The notes under the pieces are model-generated. The model did not search any database, had not been told where the DNA came from, and saw only the letters and a program-made list of their open reading frames with translations. A program made the translations under genes and the position numbers. From the NCBI RefSeq assembly GCF_900277125.1, contig NZ_OPYN01000083.1, forward strand, positions 1 through 64,000: a DNA stretch of 64,000 nucleotides, given 5' to 3'. Every line of letters begins with the position of its first letter. Within the stretch, counting starts at the first letter, position 1. Origin of the DNA: Pseudomonas inefficax (GTDB lineage: Bacteria; Pseudomonadota; Gammaproteobacteria; Pseudomonadales; Pseudomonadaceae). Of this stretch, positions 1-10,164 are shown in pieces.

Positions 1-108
1 CATGACACGGCGGTCGAGGGGGCGTTGCGGTTGGTGCTGGGTGGGGGCGGGGAGGTTGAGAGTGTGCGCCGACAGAGGCGGTTCTGGCGTGATGTTGCAG
101 GTGGCTGA
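1..108 (+). CDS. comEC: ComEC family DNA-uptake/competence protein, C-terminal fragment
   Basis: An open frame runs from the first base to a TGA at 106-108 and encodes 35 residues ending in a basic, aromatic segment (RRQRRFWRD). The window cuts off the rest. The assignment rests mainly on position: in Pseudomonas comEC lies directly upstream of exbB-exbD-lpxK, and its C-terminus ends in a similar RRFWR segment. ComEC is an inner-membrane channel proposed to carry single-stranded DNA into the cytoplasm; none of its catalytic or membrane parts lie in this window, so function cannot be checked here. Confidence 0.6.
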   Translation, partial: HDTAVEGALRLVLGGGGEVESVRRQRRFWRDVAGG

Positions 109-111
109 GCT

Positions 112-207
112 GGCCCTTTCGCGGGTAAACCCGCTCCCACAGGTACGGCGCAAAGCTTGAGAGCGGCGCAATACCTGTGGGAGCGGGTTTACCCGCGAAG
201 AGGCCAG
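112..207. repeat. REP pair, inverted (BIME-like)
   Basis: Two oppositely oriented copies of the P. putida-type REP (core gcgggtaaacccgctcccac and its complement) lie at about 112-144 and 173-207, between the end of comEC and exbB. Each copy is itself a short hairpin, and together they could form a larger cruciform or an mRNA stem. Confidence 0.9.
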
Positions 208-325
208 TCCAGACACTCCAAAGCCCAAGCTGGAAACTGGCCCGGTCAATTCCCTGACCTCCGGCAGATGAGCCCCCCGCGCGCCTATGGTAGAGTGGCG
301 GCCTTTTTCCAAAGGGGCGTTTACT

Positions 326-961
326 GTGTGGGAATTGGTCAAGTCCGGTGGTTGGATGATGCTGCCGATCATTCTGAGCTCCATCGCAGCCATGGCTATC
401 GTCGTCGAGCGCCTGTGGACCCTGCGCGCCAGTCGCGTGACCCCGCCGCACCTGCTGGGCCAGGTGTGGATGTGGATCAAGGACAAGCAACTGACCAGTG
501 ACAAGCTCAAGGCCCTGCGCGCCGATTCGCCACTGGGCGAAATCCTTGCCGCCGGCCTGGCCAATTCGCGCCATGGCCGCGAAATCATGAAGGAATGCAT
601 CGAGGAGGCCGCCTCGCGTGTCATCCACGAACTGGAGCGCTACATCAGCACCCTTGGCACCATCGCTGCCATGGCCCCGCTGCTGGGCCTGCTGGGCACC
701 GTGCTGGGCATGATCGACATCTTCAGCGCCTTCATGGGCTCACAGATGACCGCCAACGCCGCAGTGCTGGCCGGTGGTATATCCAAGGCCCTGGTCACCA
801 CAGCGGCCGGCCTGATGGTCGGTATCCCGGCGGTGTTCTTCCACCGCTTCCTGTTGCGTCGCATCGACGAGCTGGTGGTAGGCATGGAGCAGGAGGCGAT
901 CAAGCTGGTGGAGGTGATTCAGGGCGACCGTGAAGTGGAAGTGGCCGGAGGCAAGGCGTGA
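326..961 (+). CDS. exbB: ExbB/TolQ/MotA-family proton channel subunit
   Basis: A 211-residue inner-membrane protein of the MotA/TolQ/ExbB family. Three hydrophobic segments are visible: about 9-27 (MMLPIILSSIAAMAIVV), about 110-135 (AAMAPLLGLLGTVLGMIDIFSAF, the most conserved block) and about 150-175. With ExbD it forms the proton-driven motor that energises TonB-dependent uptake or, by analogy with TolQR, envelope integrity. I chose GTG 326, preceded by the purine stretch aaagggg at 311-317, over an in-frame ATG at 287 that would add 13 atypical residues. The gene overlaps exbD by 4 bases. No tonB is adjacent, so its partner is not evident. Confidence 0.93.
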   Translation: MWELVKSGGWMMLPIILSSIAAMAIVVERLWTLRASRVTPPHLLGQVWMWIKDKQLTSDKLKALRADSPLGEILAAGLANSRHGREIMKECIEEAASRVIHELERYISTLGTIAAMAPLLGLLGTVLGMIDIFSAFMGSQMTANAAVLAGGISKALVTTAAGLMVGIPAVFFHRFLLRRIDELVVGMEQEAIKLVEVIQGDREVEVAGGKA

Positions 962-1392
962 AGTTCCGGCGCAACCGCCAGCGGGAGAACGTCGACATCA
1001 ACCTGGCGTCGCTGATCGATGTGGTGTTCGTCCTGCTGCTGTTCTTCGTGGTCACCACCACTTTCACCCGCGAGACCCAGCTGCGCGTCGAGCTGCCCGA
1101 AGCCGCCAGCGCCGAACAGGCGCCGCCCGACCAGGGCAAACTGGTGGAAATCACCATCAGCGCCGAAGGCGTGTACTCGGTGAACAACCACCTGTTGCCC
1201 AAGAGCGACCTGGCCACCCTGAGCGAGGCGATCGAGCGTGAGTCGGGTGGCGACAACAAGCTGCCGCTGGCGATCAGCGCCGACGGCAAGACCCCGCACC
1301 AGGCTGTGGTCACCGCGATGGACGCCGCCGGCAAGCTCGGTTTCAGCCAGTTGCGCATGACCACCGTCGAGGCGGCCCAGGGTACGCCTTGA
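958..1392 (+). CDS. exbD: ExbD/TolR-family biopolymer transport protein
   Basis: A 144-residue protein with a short basic cytoplasmic N-terminus, one transmembrane segment (about 17-38) and a periplasmic domain. Asp21 in the segment [13 protein letters not shown] matches the conserved membrane aspartate that carries protons in the ExbD/TolR family. It starts at GTG 958, inside the exbB stop region, and its TGA overlaps the ATG of lpxK, so it is translationally coupled on both sides. It pairs with the ExbB-like protein upstream. Confidence 0.93.
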   Translation: MKFRRNRQRENVDINLASLIDVVFVLLLFFVVTTTFTRETQLRVELPEAASAEQAPPDQGKLVEITISAEGVYSVNNHLLPKSDLATLSEAIERESGGDNKLPLAISADGKTPHQAVVTAMDAAGKLGFSQLRMTTVEAAQGTP

Positions 1393-2393
1393 TGGCCTTC
1401 GCCGACCGTCTGCTCGCCGCCTGGTACGCCGGGCACCCGGCCCTGGCACTGCTGCGCCCGCTGGAGGCGCTGTATCGCCGCGTGGTCACGCGCAAGCGGG
1501 CGCGTTTTCTCAGTGGCGAAAGCGCCAGCTACCGGGCCCCGGTTCCGGTCATCGTGGTGGGTAACATCACCGTGGGTGGTACCGGCAAGACGCCGATGAT
1601 CCTGTGGCTGATCGAGCACTGCCGTCAGCAGGGGCTGAAGGTGGGCGTGGTCAGCCGTGGCTATGGCGCCAAACCGCCGCAGTTACCCTGGCGCGTGCAG
1701 GCCGACCAGGCTGCCGGGCAGGCTGGCGACGAACCGCTGCTGATCGTGCAGCGCACCGGCGTGCCGCTGATGATCGACCCCGACCGTTCCCGCGCCGTGC
1801 AGGCCCTGCTGGCCAGCGAACCCCTCGACCTGATCCTGTGCGACGACGGTATGCAGCACTACCGCCTGGCGCGCGACCTGGAGCTGGTGCTGATCGATGC
1901 CGCCCGGGGCCTGGGCAATGGCCGCTGCCTGCCGGCGGGGCCGTTGCGTGAGCCGGCCGAGCGCCTGCACGAGGCTGACGCGGTGTTGTTCAACGGTGCC
2001 AGCGCAGACCGCGCCGATGGTTTCGGCTTCCGCCTGCAGCCGTCCACCCTGGTAAACCTGCGGACTGGTGAGCGCCGCGCGCTTGACCATTTCCCCGCAG
2101 GCCAACGCCTGCATGCGGTGGCCGGTATCGGCAACCCGCAACGTTTCTTCAATACCCTGCTGGAGCTAAACTGGCAGCCGGTGCCGCATGCCTTTGCCGA
2201 CCATGCACAATTCAGCGCACAGAGCCTGGCCTTCAGCCCGCCGCTGCCGCTGGTCATGACCGAAAAGGATGCGGTGAAATGCCGGGCCTTCGCCGCTGAC
2301 GACTGGTGGTACCTGGCCGTCGAGGCGCAGCCCACGCCGGCCTTCAGCGCCTGGTTCGACAACCAGTTGCAACGCTTGCTGCGCAAGCCCTGA
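1392..2393 (+). CDS. lpxK: Tetraacyldisaccharide 4'-kinase (lipid A biosynthesis)
   Basis: A 333-residue enzyme that phosphorylates the 4' position of the lipid A disaccharide precursor at the inner membrane, the sixth step of the Raetz pathway. The N-terminus has a hydrophobic/basic membrane-association region, followed by the P-loop GGTGKT at about residues 62-67; a conserved DDGMQHYRL motif follows near 155. ATG 1392 overlaps the exbD stop (TGA 1390-1392). Its grouping with kdsB and murB marks an outer-envelope operon. Confidence 0.97.
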   Translation: MAFADRLLAAWYAGHPALALLRPLEALYRRVVTRKRARFLSGESASYRAPVPVIVVGNITVGGTGKTPMILWLIEHCRQQGLKVGVVSRGYGAKPPQLPWRVQADQAAGQAGDEPLLIVQRTGVPLMIDPDRSRAVQALLASEPLDLILCDDGMQHYRLARDLELVLIDAARGLGNGRCLPAGPLREPAERLHEADAVLFNGASADRADGFGFRLQPSTLVNLRTGERRALDHFPAGQRLHAVAGIGNPQRFFNTLLELNWQPVPHAFADHAQFSAQSLAFSPPLPLVMTEKDAVKCRAFAADDWWYLAVEAQPTPAFSAWFDNQLQRLLRKP

Positions 2394-2437
2394 GCCCTAT
2401 TTCAATTCCCGGCCACTTGGCCTAAAGGAAGCCTCCA

Positions 2438-2623
2438 ATGGACACCAAACTGCTCGATATCCTGGCCTGCCCGATCACCAAGGGCCCACTCAAGCTCAGT
2501 GCCGACAAGACCGAGCTGATCAGCAAGGGAGCTGGCCTGGCCTACCCGATCCGCGATGGCATCCCGGTCATGCTGGAAAGCGAGGCACGCACCCTGACCG
2601 ACGACGAGCGTCTGGACAAATGA
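2438..2623 (+). CDS. ycaR: Trm112-like protein of the YcaR/UPF0434 family
   Basis: A 61-residue protein with the Trm112p-like opening [15 protein letters not shown], a single Cys at 11 and the [12 protein letters not shown] core typical of YcaR. Family members are small zinc-ribbon-like domains of uncertain role that commonly sit between lpxK and kdsB. It has a good ribosome site (aaggaag at 2426-2432), and its stop overlaps the kdsB ATG. Confidence 0.93.
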   Translation: MDTKLLDILACPITKGPLKLSADKTELISKGAGLAYPIRDGIPVMLESEARTLTDDERLDK

Positions 2624-3384
2624 GCCTGGACTTCACCGTGGTAATCCCCGCCCGGCTGCGCTCCACGCGCCTGCCGGGCAAGCCGTTGCTGCCGATTGCC
2701 GGCAAGCCGATGGTGCAGCATGTATGGGAACAGGCCCGCAAGAGCGGTGCCAGCCGCGTGGTCATCGCTACCGACGACGCCAGTATTCTGGAGGCCTGCC
2801 AGGCCTTCGGCGCCGAAGTACTGATGACTCGTGCCGACCATGAGTCCGGCACCGATCGCCTGGCCGAAGTGGCCGCGCACCTCGGCCTGCCGGCCGATGC
2901 CATCGTGGTCAACGTGCAGGGTGACGAACCGCTGATCCCGCCGGTGATCATCGACCAGGTGGCAGCCAACCTGGCGGCGCATCCGGAAGCTGGCATCGCC
3001 ACCCTGGCCGAGCCGATCCATGAGCCGGAAACCGTGTTCAACCCCAATGCCGTCAAGGTGGTCAGCGACAAGAACGGCCTGGCCCTGACCTTCAGCCGTG
3101 CACCGCTGCCCTGGGCCCGCGATGCTTTTGCCAAGGACCGCAACGTGTTGCCAGAAGGCGTGCCGTATCGCCGGCACATCGGCATGTACGCCTACCGCGT
3201 CGGCTTCCTGCAGGATTTCGTCAGCTGGGGCCCGTGCTGGCTCGAACAGACCGAAGCGCTGGAGCAACTGCGTGCCCTGTGGCATGGCGTACGCATCCAC
3301 GTCGAAGACGCCATCGAGGCGCCTGCCGTGGGCGTGGATACCCCTGAAGACCTGGAGCGCGTACGGCGCTTGCTGGAGGCTTGA
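2620..3384 (+). CDS. kdsB: 3-deoxy-manno-octulosonate cytidylyltransferase (CMP-Kdo synthetase)
   Basis: A 254-residue cytosolic enzyme that activates Kdo with CTP to give CMP-Kdo for the LPS inner core. The N-terminal nucleotide-binding signature [15 protein letters not shown] is present, with the [11 protein letters not shown] motif at about 98-108 and the RHIGMYAYR motif near 186-194, all diagnostic of KdsB. Length is normal for the family. It overlaps ycaR by 4 bases and the following phosphatase by 1 base. Confidence 0.97.
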   Translation: MSLDFTVVIPARLRSTRLPGKPLLPIAGKPMVQHVWEQARKSGASRVVIATDDASILEACQAFGAEVLMTRADHESGTDRLAEVAAHLGLPADAIVVNVQGDEPLIPPVIIDQVAANLAAHPEAGIATLAEPIHEPETVFNPNAVKVVSDKNGLALTFSRAPLPWARDAFAKDRNVLPEGVPYRRHIGMYAYRVGFLQDFVSWGPCWLEQTEALEQLRALWHGVRIHVEDAIEAPAVGVDTPEDLERVRRLLEA

Positions 3385-3848
3385 TGCGCGTCCTCTTCGT
3401 CTGCCTCGGCAATATCTGTCGCTCGCCCACCGCCGAAGGCGTGCTGCGCCATCAATTGCAGGCTGCCGGGCTTGCCGACCGGGTGCATGTGGCCTCGGCC
3501 GGCACCGGCGACTGGCACGTCGGCAAGGCGCCTGACAGCCGCACCTGCAAGGCAGCGCTGGCGCGTGGCTATGACCTGTCGCAGCAACGCGCCCAGCAGG
3601 TCAAGGCGGCGCACTTTGCCGAATATGACCTGATCCTGGCCATGGACGAGAGCAACCTTGGCCACTTGCGTGCGATGCGCCCGCACACAGCAGTGGGGGA
3701 GCTCGACCTGTTCCTGCGGCGCTATGGTGCAGCACTGGATGAAGTGCCAGATCCGTACTACGGCGGTGCCGACGGCTTCGAGCAGGTGCTCGACCTGGTG
3801 GAAGCCGCGTGCCAGGCGCTGGTCCTGGAAATCAAGGGGCGGCTATGA
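3384..3848 (+). CDS. Low-molecular-weight protein-tyrosine phosphatase
   Basis: A 154-residue phosphatase of the Wzb/Etp/PtpA type. The catalytic P-loop C7-L-G-N-I-C-R13-S is at the very N-terminus and the general-acid motif DPYYGG lies near residue 124, so the active site is complete. In Gram-negative bacteria such enzymes often dephosphorylate bacterial tyrosine kinases that control polysaccharide export, but no such kinase is in this window. It sits between kdsB and murB, with ATG 3384 overlapping the kdsB stop, an arrangement shared with P. aeruginosa. Confidence 0.93.
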   Translation: MRVLFVCLGNICRSPTAEGVLRHQLQAAGLADRVHVASAGTGDWHVGKAPDSRTCKAALARGYDLSQQRAQQVKAAHFAEYDLILAMDESNLGHLRAMRPHTAVGELDLFLRRYGAALDEVPDPYYGGADGFEQVLDLVEAACQALVLEIKGRL

Positions 3849-4864
3849 CAGAGCAGTGGCAGGAGCAGGTATCGCTCAAGCCTTACAACACCTTTGGCAT
3901 CGATGTGAAGGCGCGGTACTTCAGCCAGGCACATGATGACCAGGAAGTGCGCCAGGCGCTCGCCCAGGCGCATCAGGGCGGCTTGCCAGTGCTGGTGGTT
4001 GGCGGTGGCAGCAATCTGCTGCTGACCCGCGATATCGATGCGCTGGTGCTGCATATGGCCAGCCGTGGCCGGCGCGTGCTCAGCGACGATGGCGAACGTA
4101 TCGTGGTCGAGGCCGAGGCCGGTGAGCCGTGGCACCCGTTCGTGCAGTGGACACTGGCGCAGGGGTATTGCGGGCTGGAGAACCTCAGCCTGATCCCTGG
4201 CACCGTGGGCGCCGCGCCGATGCAGAACGTGGGCGCCTATGGCGTGGAAATCAAGGACGTGTTCGCCGGCCTGACCGCCCTGGACCGCGAGACCGGCGAG
4301 TTGCGTGATTTCGGCTTGGCTGAATGTGCCTTCGGGTATCGCGACAGCCTGTTCAAACGCAACCCCGGGCGTTGGTTGATTCTGCGGGTGCGCTTTGCCT
4401 TGAGCCGCACGCTGCAGGCTCACCTGGACTACGGCCCGGTGCGCCAGCGCCTGGCAGAGCAGGGTGTGACCGAGCCGACGGCGCAGGCGATCAGCGAGGC
4501 GATCTGCAGCATTCGCCGCGAAAAGCTGCCAGACCCGGCAGAGCTGGGTAATGCCGGGAGCTTCTTCAAGAACCCGGTGGTCTCGGCGGAACAGGTTGAG
4601 CGTATCCGTGCGCAGCACCCGGGGGTTGTGGCTTATCCGCAGGCCAATGGCCAGGTGAAGCTGGCGGCAGGCTGGTTGATCGAGCAGGCAGGCTGGAAGG
4701 GCCATCGCGAGGGGGACGCCGGGGTGCATCGTTTGCAGTCGTTGGTGCTGGTCAACTACGGCCAGGCGAGCGGGGCGCAGATGCATGCGCTGGCGCGGCG
4801 GATCCAGGCCGATATCCTGGAGCGGTTCGGGGTGGAGCTGGAAATGGAGCCTAACCTCTACTGA
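3845..4864 (+). CDS. murB: UDP-N-acetylenolpyruvoylglucosamine reductase
   Basis: A 339-residue FAD enzyme that reduces UDP-GlcNAc-enolpyruvate to UDP-MurNAc with NADPH in peptidoglycan precursor synthesis. Visible are the PYNTFGID opening, the FAD-binding GGGSNLL and PGTVGAAPMQNVGAYG motifs, the GYRDSLFK segment of type I MurB, the catalytic Ser in GNAGSFFKNP and the C-terminal catalytic Glu region (ELEMEPNLY). The start ATG 3845 overlaps the phosphatase TGA; an upstream in-frame ATG (3809) would extend into that gene and is not needed. It is the last gene of the operon. Confidence 0.97.
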   Translation: MTEQWQEQVSLKPYNTFGIDVKARYFSQAHDDQEVRQALAQAHQGGLPVLVVGGGSNLLLTRDIDALVLHMASRGRRVLSDDGERIVVEAEAGEPWHPFVQWTLAQGYCGLENLSLIPGTVGAAPMQNVGAYGVEIKDVFAGLTALDRETGELRDFGLAECAFGYRDSLFKRNPGRWLILRVRFALSRTLQAHLDYGPVRQRLAEQGVTEPTAQAISEAICSIRREKLPDPAELGNAGSFFKNPVVSAEQVERIRAQHPGVVAYPQANGQVKLAAGWLIEQAGWKGHREGDAGVHRLQSLVLVNYGQASGAQMHALARRIQADILERFGVELEMEPNLY

Positions 4865-4900
4865 TTCATTGCCTGTACGCAGGTATCAGGCTCATGCGTT

Positions 4901-5052
4901 ACCTGTGGGAGCGGGCGTGCCCGCGAAGAACCCAGCGCGGTAGCTGGCACCGGCTGCGCCGGTGTTCGCGGGCACGCCCGCTCCCACAGGGACCTCGCAG
5001 GACCTGAGGGTAGTGGGGGCCTGTGGGAGCGGGTTCACCCGCGAAGAGGCCG
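4901..5052. repeat. REP cluster, three copies
   Basis: Three REP copies lie between murB and rne: 4901-4929 and 4962-4990 in opposite orientation with the core gcgggcgtgcccgcgaa, and a third at about 5020-5052 (gcgggttcacccgcgaagag). A GC-rich hairpin (agctggcaccggctgcgccg) separates the first two. They fill the space between two convergent transcripts. Confidence 0.9.
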
Positions 5053-5076
5053 GTACAGGCAAAACGCCCAGATAAG

Positions 5077-5113
5077 AAAAAGCCCCGCCAGTTCGCACTG
5101 GCGGGGCTTTTTC
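5077..5113. terminator. Bidirectional Rho-independent terminator between murB and rne
   Basis: An A-tract, the stem agccccgccagt, a short loop, the matching actggcggggct and a T-tract. It ends 16 bases from the rne stop, so it serves rne on the minus strand and can also end the envelope operon on the plus strand. Confidence 0.9.
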
Positions 5114-5128
5114 ATTCAGCCTTGGCTA

Positions 5129-8100
5129 TCAACCGTGATGAGGCTTTTGCTCATCGGTGGCTTCCAGGGCTGGCTCCTCAGCGGCTGCAGCAGCTTCCTG
5201 CGCGGCTTTGGCGGCAGCCTCGGCCTCACGTTTGCGGCGACGCACTTCACGCGGGTCGTTCGGCGCACGACCGTTGGCCAGCATCACAGTGGCAGGTTCC
5301 ACCGCCGCAGGGGCTTCGACCGGTGCAGGCTCGACGACCACTGGAGCAGGCTCGGCCACTACTTCTGGCTGGGCTTCGACAACTGGAGCAGCTTGCTCGG
5401 CAACCGGAGCAGCCTCGACCACGGCCGGGGCCTGCTCGATTTCACCGGCCTCGACGGCAGGCGCTTCTACCGGTGCCTCGGCAACCACTACCGGTTCGGC
5501 AGCAGGTGCTTCTTCGACCACTGGCTGCGGAGCGACTTCGACCACGGGCTCGGCAGTTGCCTCGACCACGGCTACAGGCTCGTTGACCGGCTGCTCGACC
5601 ACTGGCGCCACGGCCACTTCTTCAGCCTTGGCGGCAGCGTCGACCTGCTCGACCTTCTCAACCGGCTGGGCGGCTTCGCTGTTGTCGGTTTGCGCAACGG
5701 TGGCGACTTCGGCGGTGGCAAGCTCGGCCTGCTGGTTGGCCTGGGCTTCGGCGTCGGCACTGATGTTGCTGCTGGCGACAGCGGCGGTCACGGCCAAGCC
5801 AGCGGCCAGTTCGGCACCCAGCTCGGTGGCCTGGTGCGGTTGTGCCTGCTCTTCGCTGCCTTCTTCCTCGCTGCCGTCGATCAGCTCGCCGTTGGCGTTG
5901 CGCTGACGCTCACGACGGTTGCTGCGGCGACGCTGGCCACGGGAACGGCGGCGCGGGCGCTCGCCATCGGTGCCTTCCTGTTCGTCCTGCAGCAGCTCTT
6001 CGTTCGGCAGTTGCTCTTCGGCCAGCTCGGCAGCCTGCTCAGCGGCTTCTTCGGCTACGCGTGGCTGACGCTCTTCACGTGGCGGGCGCGGGGCGCGTTC
6101 TTCGCGAGGAGCACGCTCTTCACGAGGTGCGCGCTCTTCACGCGGAGCACGTTCTTCGCGAGGTGTGCGTTCTTCACGCGGAGCACGCTCTTCACGCGGT
6201 GCACGTTCTTCGCGTGGGGCGCGTTCCTCGCGAGGTGCGCGCTCTTCACGCGGGGCACGTTCTTCGCGTGGGGCACGTTCTTCGCGGGCAACACGTTCCT
6301 CACGCGGCTGGCGTTCCTCGCGCTCGGCAGGGGTGGCGTCCAGTGGCTCACGCAGTTCGCGCACGCGCTCTTCGCCACGGTTGCCGCGGCGGTCTTCGCG
6401 TGGCTGGCGCGGAGCACGCTCTTCACGCGGTGCACGTTCTTCACGTGGGGCGCGTTCTTCACGTGGTGCACGCTCTTCGCGCGGTGCGCGTTCCTCTCGT
6501 GGAGCACGTTCCTCACGAGGTGCGCGCTCGGCACGCTCTTCACGCGGTTTGCGTTCTTCGTCGCGGCGGCCGTTGCGGTTGCGGCTCTGCTGGCGGCCGT
6601 TGCGGCGTTCTTCGTTGCGTGGGCTGCGCTCGGCGGCCGGTTTCTCGGCGGCAGCTACAACTGGCGCAGCGGCAGGCTCTTCCTTGCCGGCGAACAGGCT
6701 TACCAGCGACTTCACCAGGCCCTTGAACAGGCTTGGCTCCGGGGCGACCGGGGCAGGGGCGACCGGTGCGGCAGGCTGCGGCTCTTCGACAGTGGCCGGT
6801 ACCGGTGCGTTGGCGCGGGCCGGGGCAGTCTTGACCGCGGCCTCCTGGCGAACCAGGGTGCGGGTAGCGGTCGGCTGCGGCGCTTCTTCGGCTTCGGCGG
6901 CGGCGATCTCGTAGCTGGACTGGTTGTTCATCACTTCCGGGTTGTCGTCGCGCAGGCGCTGGACTTCGAAGTGCGGGGTTTCCAGGTGATCGTTCGGCAG
7001 GATGATGATGCGCGCACGGGTGCGCAGTTCGATCTTGGTGATCGAGTTGCGCTTCTCGTTGAGCAGGAAAGCAGCCACCGGGATCGGCACCTGTGCGCGA
7101 ACTTCGGCGGTGCGGTCCTTCAGGGCTTCTTCTTCGATCAGGCGCAGAATGGCCAGCGACAGCGATTCGACGTCACGGATGATGCCGGTGCCGGAGCAGC
7201 GAGGGCAGACGATGCCGCTGCTTTCGCCCAGCGACGGACGCAGGCGCTGACGGGACATTTCCAGCAGGCCGAAGCGCGAGATGCGACCGACCTGGACGCG
7301 AGCGCGGTCGGCCTCGAGGCATTCACGCACGCGCTCTTCCACCGCGCGCTGGTTTTTCGCCGGGGTCATGTCGATGAAGTCGATGACGATCAGGCCGCCG
7401 ATGTCACGCAGGCGCAGCTGGCGGGCGATTTCCTCGGCCGCTTCCAGGTTGGTCTGCAGGGCGGTTTCTTCGATGTCGCTGCCTTTGGTGGCGCGTGCCG
7501 AGTTGATGTCGATGGACACCAGGGCTTCGGTCGGGTCGATCACGATCGAACCGCCGGACGGCAGGTCGACCACGCGCTGGAAGGCGGTCTCGATCTGGCT
7601 TTCGATCTGGAAGCGGTTGAACAGCGGCACGCTGTCTTCGTACAGCTTCACCTTGCTGGCGTACTGCGGCATTACCTGACGGATGAAGGTCAGGGCTTCT
7701 TCCTGGGCGTCGATGCTGTCGATCAGCACTTCGCCGATGTCCTGGCGCAGGTAGTCGCGGATGGCGCGGATGATGACGTTGCTTTCCTGGTAGATCAGGA
7801 ATGGCGCGGCGCGGTCCAGGGACGCTTCCTTGATGGCGGTCCACAGTTGCAGCAGGTAGTCGAGGTCCCACTGCATTTCTTCGCTGCTGCGGCCAAGGCC
7901 GGCAGTGCGCACGATCAGGCCCATGTCGCCCGGTACGGTCAGGCCGTTCAGGGCTTCACGCAGCTCGTTGCGCTCTTCGCCTTCGATGCGGCGGGAGATA
8001 CCACCGGCGCGCGGGTTGTTCGGCATCAGTACCAGGTAGCGGCCGGCCAGGCTGATGAAGGTGGTGAGGGCGGCGCCCTTGTTGCCGCGTTCTTCCTTCT

Positions 8101-8407
8101 CGACCTGGACGATGACTTCCTGGCCTTCGCTCAGCACTTCCTTGATGTTGACCCGCCCTTCGGGGGCCTTCTTGAAGTATTCGCGGGAGATTTCTTTCAG
8201 CGGCAGGAAGCCGTGACGTTCGGAACCGAAGTCGACGAAGGCGGCTTCGAGGCTGGGTTCGATGCGGGTGATCTTGCCTTTGTAGATGTTGGCCTTTTTC
8301 TGCTCGCGCGCGCCGGACTCGATGTCCAGGTCGTAGAGACGTTGGCCGTCCACCAGGGCTACACGCAACTCTTCGGGTTGAGTCGCGTTAATCAGCATTC
8401 TTTTCAT
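5129..8407 (-). CDS. rne: Ribonuclease E
   Basis: A 1092-residue endoribonuclease, the scaffold of the RNA degradosome. The N-terminal half has the S1 domain ([19 protein letters not shown], about 38-56), the DNase I-like catalytic motifs SIDINS and IVIDFIDM carrying the two metal-binding aspartates, and the Zn-link CPRCSGTG. The C-terminal half is low-complexity scaffold: an Arg-rich region with two arrays of the hexapeptide PREERA (about 7 and 14 units, DNA about 6060-6570), an acidic and then Ala/Val/Glu/Pro-rich stretch, and a conserved-looking terminal [12 protein letters not shown] motif. I chose [10 protein letters not shown] at 8407; 16 further codons upstream are open but not family-like. 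Confidence 0.97.
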   Translation of the reverse strand: MKRMLINATQPEELRVALVDGQRLYDLDIESGAREQKKANIYKGKITRIEPSLEAAFVDFGSERHGFLPLKEISREYFKKAPEGRVNIKEVLSEGQEVIVQVEKEERGNKGAALTTFISLAGRYLVLMPNNPRAGGISRRIEGEERNELREALNGLTVPGDMGLIVRTAGLGRSSEEMQWDLDYLLQLWTAIKEASLDRAAPFLIYQESNVIIRAIRDYLRQDIGEVLIDSIDAQEEALTFIRQVMPQYASKVKLYEDSVPLFNRFQIESQIETAFQRVVDLPSGGSIVIDPTEALVSIDINSARATKGSDIEETALQTNLEAAEEIARQLRLRDIGGLIVIDFIDMTPAKNQRAVEERVRECLEADRARVQVGRISRFGLLEMSRQRLRPSLGESSGIVCPRCSGTGIIRDVESLSLAILRLIEEEALKDRTAEVRAQVPIPVAAFLLNEKRNSITKIELRTRARIIILPNDHLETPHFEVQRLRDDNPEVMNNQSSYEIAAAEAEEAPQPTATRTLVRQEAAVKTAPARANAPVPATVEEPQPAAPVAPAPVAPEPSLFKGLVKSLVSLFAGKEEPAAAPVVAAAEKPAAERSPRNEERRNGRQQSRNRNGRRDEERKPREERAERAPREERAPREERAPREERAPREERAPREERAPREERAPRQPREDRRGNRGEERVRELREPLDATPAEREERQPREERVAREERAPREERAPREERAPREERAPREERAPREERAPREERTPREERAPREERAPREERAPREERAPRPPREERQPRVAEEAAEQAAELAEEQLPNEELLQDEQEGTDGERPRRRSRGQRRRSNRRERQRNANGELIDGSEEEGSEEQAQPHQATELGAELAAGLAVTAAVASSNISADAEAQANQQAELATAEVATVAQTDNSEAAQPVEKVEQVDAAAKAEEVAVAPVVEQPVNEPVAVVEATAEPVVEVAPQPVVEEAPAAEPVVVAEAPVEAPAVEAGEIEQAPAVVEAAPVAEQAAPVVEAQPEVVAEPAPVVVEPAPVEAPAAVEPATVMLANGRAPNDPREVRRRKREAEAAAKAAQEAAAAAEEPALEATDEQKPHHG
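6060..6570 (-). repeat. 18-bp in-frame tandem repeats in rne encoding PREERA
   Basis: Two blocks of degenerate 18-bp repeats encode the hexapeptide PREERA (variants PREERT, AREERA), separated by a non-repetitive segment around 6290-6380 ([20 protein letters not shown]). Because the unit is a multiple of three, slippage changes copy number without breaking the frame. The repeats give an alternating Arg/Glu polyampholyte in the scaffold domain. Confidence 0.9.
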
Positions 8408-8900
8408 GTTGTACCGTCGGTTTCCGGGCTGCCGGAAACGGCGTTCGGCACACACGACGTCTCATGGTCGGTGCCAAGGTGCGCAAAGGGTGGCCGGGCC
8501 ACCCCCGTGTCGAGCAACGTTCGGCACCAGCCGGTTGCCCAGCCTGCCGTTGTCGCGACGACGCGTCCTGTTTGCTGCGGTGCCAACAAGGCCCCGGTGG
8601 CTTCGAATTGGAATCCGAATCAACCAAGCGGGCCTTGTGCACTCAGTCAGGAGGAGGAATCAACCGTCAGCCGTGGACGCCCGGGGGCATCTGTTCAGGA
8701 CCTTATCCGCTCGCCAGCCGTCAGTGGACTGGTGGGCCGGACGCGGTGCTACACGGTCCGAGGGCTGTGCATCTCCACCCTGCACGTATCCCTGATAATT
8801 CGGGTGCTGCCGCGCGCTGAATCCGCAACGGGTTGCATTTTTCGCCAGCGCAGGTTCTGCGCTGGCGCCATTCATGTCCAAGGCAGGTATTTCCGAAGCA
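8408..8900 (-). promoter_or_regulatory. Long 5' leader of rne (candidate rne-II-type regulatory RNA)
   Basis: About 800 bases separate the divergent rne and rluC starts and hold no convincing gene. RNase E mRNAs usually carry long structured leaders through which RNase E controls its own level, and an rne-II RNA motif has been described upstream of rne in Pseudomonadales. A strong hairpin at 8844-8865 (gccagcgcaggttctgcgctggc) lies in this leader or near its 5' end. I could not place the transcription start or match the motif's consensus, so the right boundary is approximate. Confidence 0.5.
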
Positions 8901-9192
8901 TTCGCCGGGCGTTGCGTGGAAGCGACGGGCGGGCAGAGGTACAGCGAAAAGAATCGGGTAAGCAGGTGAAACACCGCACTTGTCGTTTTTTTTCGGTCTT
9001 CTCTACACAGCGCTGGTGGCGATTCCAGGCAATTCGGTAAACTGGCGAAAACCCCGTAGGACGGCCTCGCGTCCTGGAGAATTGCGTTGGTCAGGGACCG
9101 GCAACAAGCCTGGTACCACTGGCCTGCCGCTTTTGGCGGCGTTCGCGACTATAGCAGCAATGATTAAGTGCTTCAATTCCATAAAAAATTGT

Positions 9193-9198
9193 TATGAT
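9193..9198 (+). promoter_or_regulatory. Candidate -10 box for rluC
   Basis: TATGAT lies 7 bases before the rluC ATG in an AT-rich patch (ataaaaaattgttatgat). The corresponding -35 (gcttca) is poor. If used, transcription would begin at or beside the start codon. Confidence 0.35.
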
Positions 9199-9204
9199 CC
9201 CGCC

Positions 9205-10161
9205 ATGACGACCAATACCCCTCCGACTTCCGGCGTTCAGCTGATCGAAGTCGCGCCGGAGCTTGCCGGCCAACGCATCGACAATTTCCTCATCACGGCC
9301 CTCAAGGGCGTGCCCAAGACCTTGGTGTACCGCATCCTGCGCAAGGGTGAGGTACGGGTCAACAAGGGGCGCGTCAAACCGGAGTACAAGATCCAGGCTG
9401 GCGACATCGTGCGGGTACCGCCCGTCCGCCTGCCGGAGCGAGACGAGCCGGCGCCGGTGGCCCAGGGCCTGCTGCAGCGCCTGGAAGCGGCCATCGTCTA
9501 CGAAGACAAGGCGCTGATCGTGATGAACAAGCCGGCCGGCATCGCCGTGCATGGTGGCAGCGGCCTGAGCTTCGGCGTGATCGAGGCACTGCGCCAGTTG
9601 CGCCCGGACGCCAAGGAACTGGAACTGGTGCACCGCCTGGACCGCGACACCTCCGGGCTGCTGATGATTGCCAAGAAGCGCAGCATGCTGCGCCATCTGC
9701 ATGCCGCGCTGCGTGGCGATGGCGTCGACAAGCGCTACATGGCGCTGGTGCGCGGCCATTGGCCGACCTCGAAGAAACAGGTCAACGCACCGCTGCTCAA
9801 GAGCAACCTGCGCTCTGGCGAGCGTATGGTCGAAGTCAACGACGAAGGCAAGGAGGCGCTGACCCTGTTCCGCGTGCTGCGCCGCTTCGGCGAGTTCGCC
9901 ACCATTGTCGAGGCGCGCCCGATCACTGGCCGTACCCATCAAATCCGCGTGCATACCCTGCATGCCGGGCACATGATCGCCGGTGACAGCAAGTACGGCG
10001 ACGAAGACTTCAGTCGCGAAATCCGCGAGCTGGGCGGCAAGCGCCTGTTCCTGCATGCCTATGCGCTGACCGTACCGCTGCCGGACGGTGGCGAGCTCAA
10101 GCTCGAAGCGCCGGTGGATGAAGTCTGGGCAAAAACCGTTGAGCGGCTGAGTGCGTCCTGA
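9205..10161 (+). CDS. rluC: 23S rRNA pseudouridine(955/2504/2580) synthase
   Basis: A 318-residue RluA-family enzyme. An N-terminal S4 RNA-binding domain (about 20-80) is followed by the pseudouridine synthase domain with the signature HRLDRDTSG at 143-151, where Asp146 is the nucleophile, then [13 protein letters not shown] near 240-250. It isomerises three uridines in 23S rRNA. ATG 9205 was chosen because the upstream open frame (from 8980) is not protein-like. Divergence from rne is the usual gammaproteobacterial arrangement. Confidence 0.95.
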   Translation: MTTNTPPTSGVQLIEVAPELAGQRIDNFLITALKGVPKTLVYRILRKGEVRVNKGRVKPEYKIQAGDIVRVPPVRLPERDEPAPVAQGLLQRLEAAIVYEDKALIVMNKPAGIAVHGGSGLSFGVIEALRQLRPDAKELELVHRLDRDTSGLLMIAKKRSMLRHLHAALRGDGVDKRYMALVRGHWPTSKKQVNAPLLKSNLRSGERMVEVNDEGKEALTLFRVLRRFGEFATIVEARPITGRTHQIRVHTLHAGHMIAGDSKYGDEDFSREIRELGGKRLFLHAYALTVPLPDGGELKLEAPVDEVWAKTVERLSAS

Positions 10162-10164
10162 TCC

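Noticed and set aside
5135..9040. 1301-codon open frame on plus opposite rne
   Set aside because: It is the antisense of the repeat-rich rne gene; high GC and repeats remove stops. Composition is unlike a protein and there is no ribosome site.
8980..9204. 75-codon upstream extension of rluC
   Set aside because: Not family-like and would cross the candidate -10 region; ATG 9205 gives a normal N-terminus.
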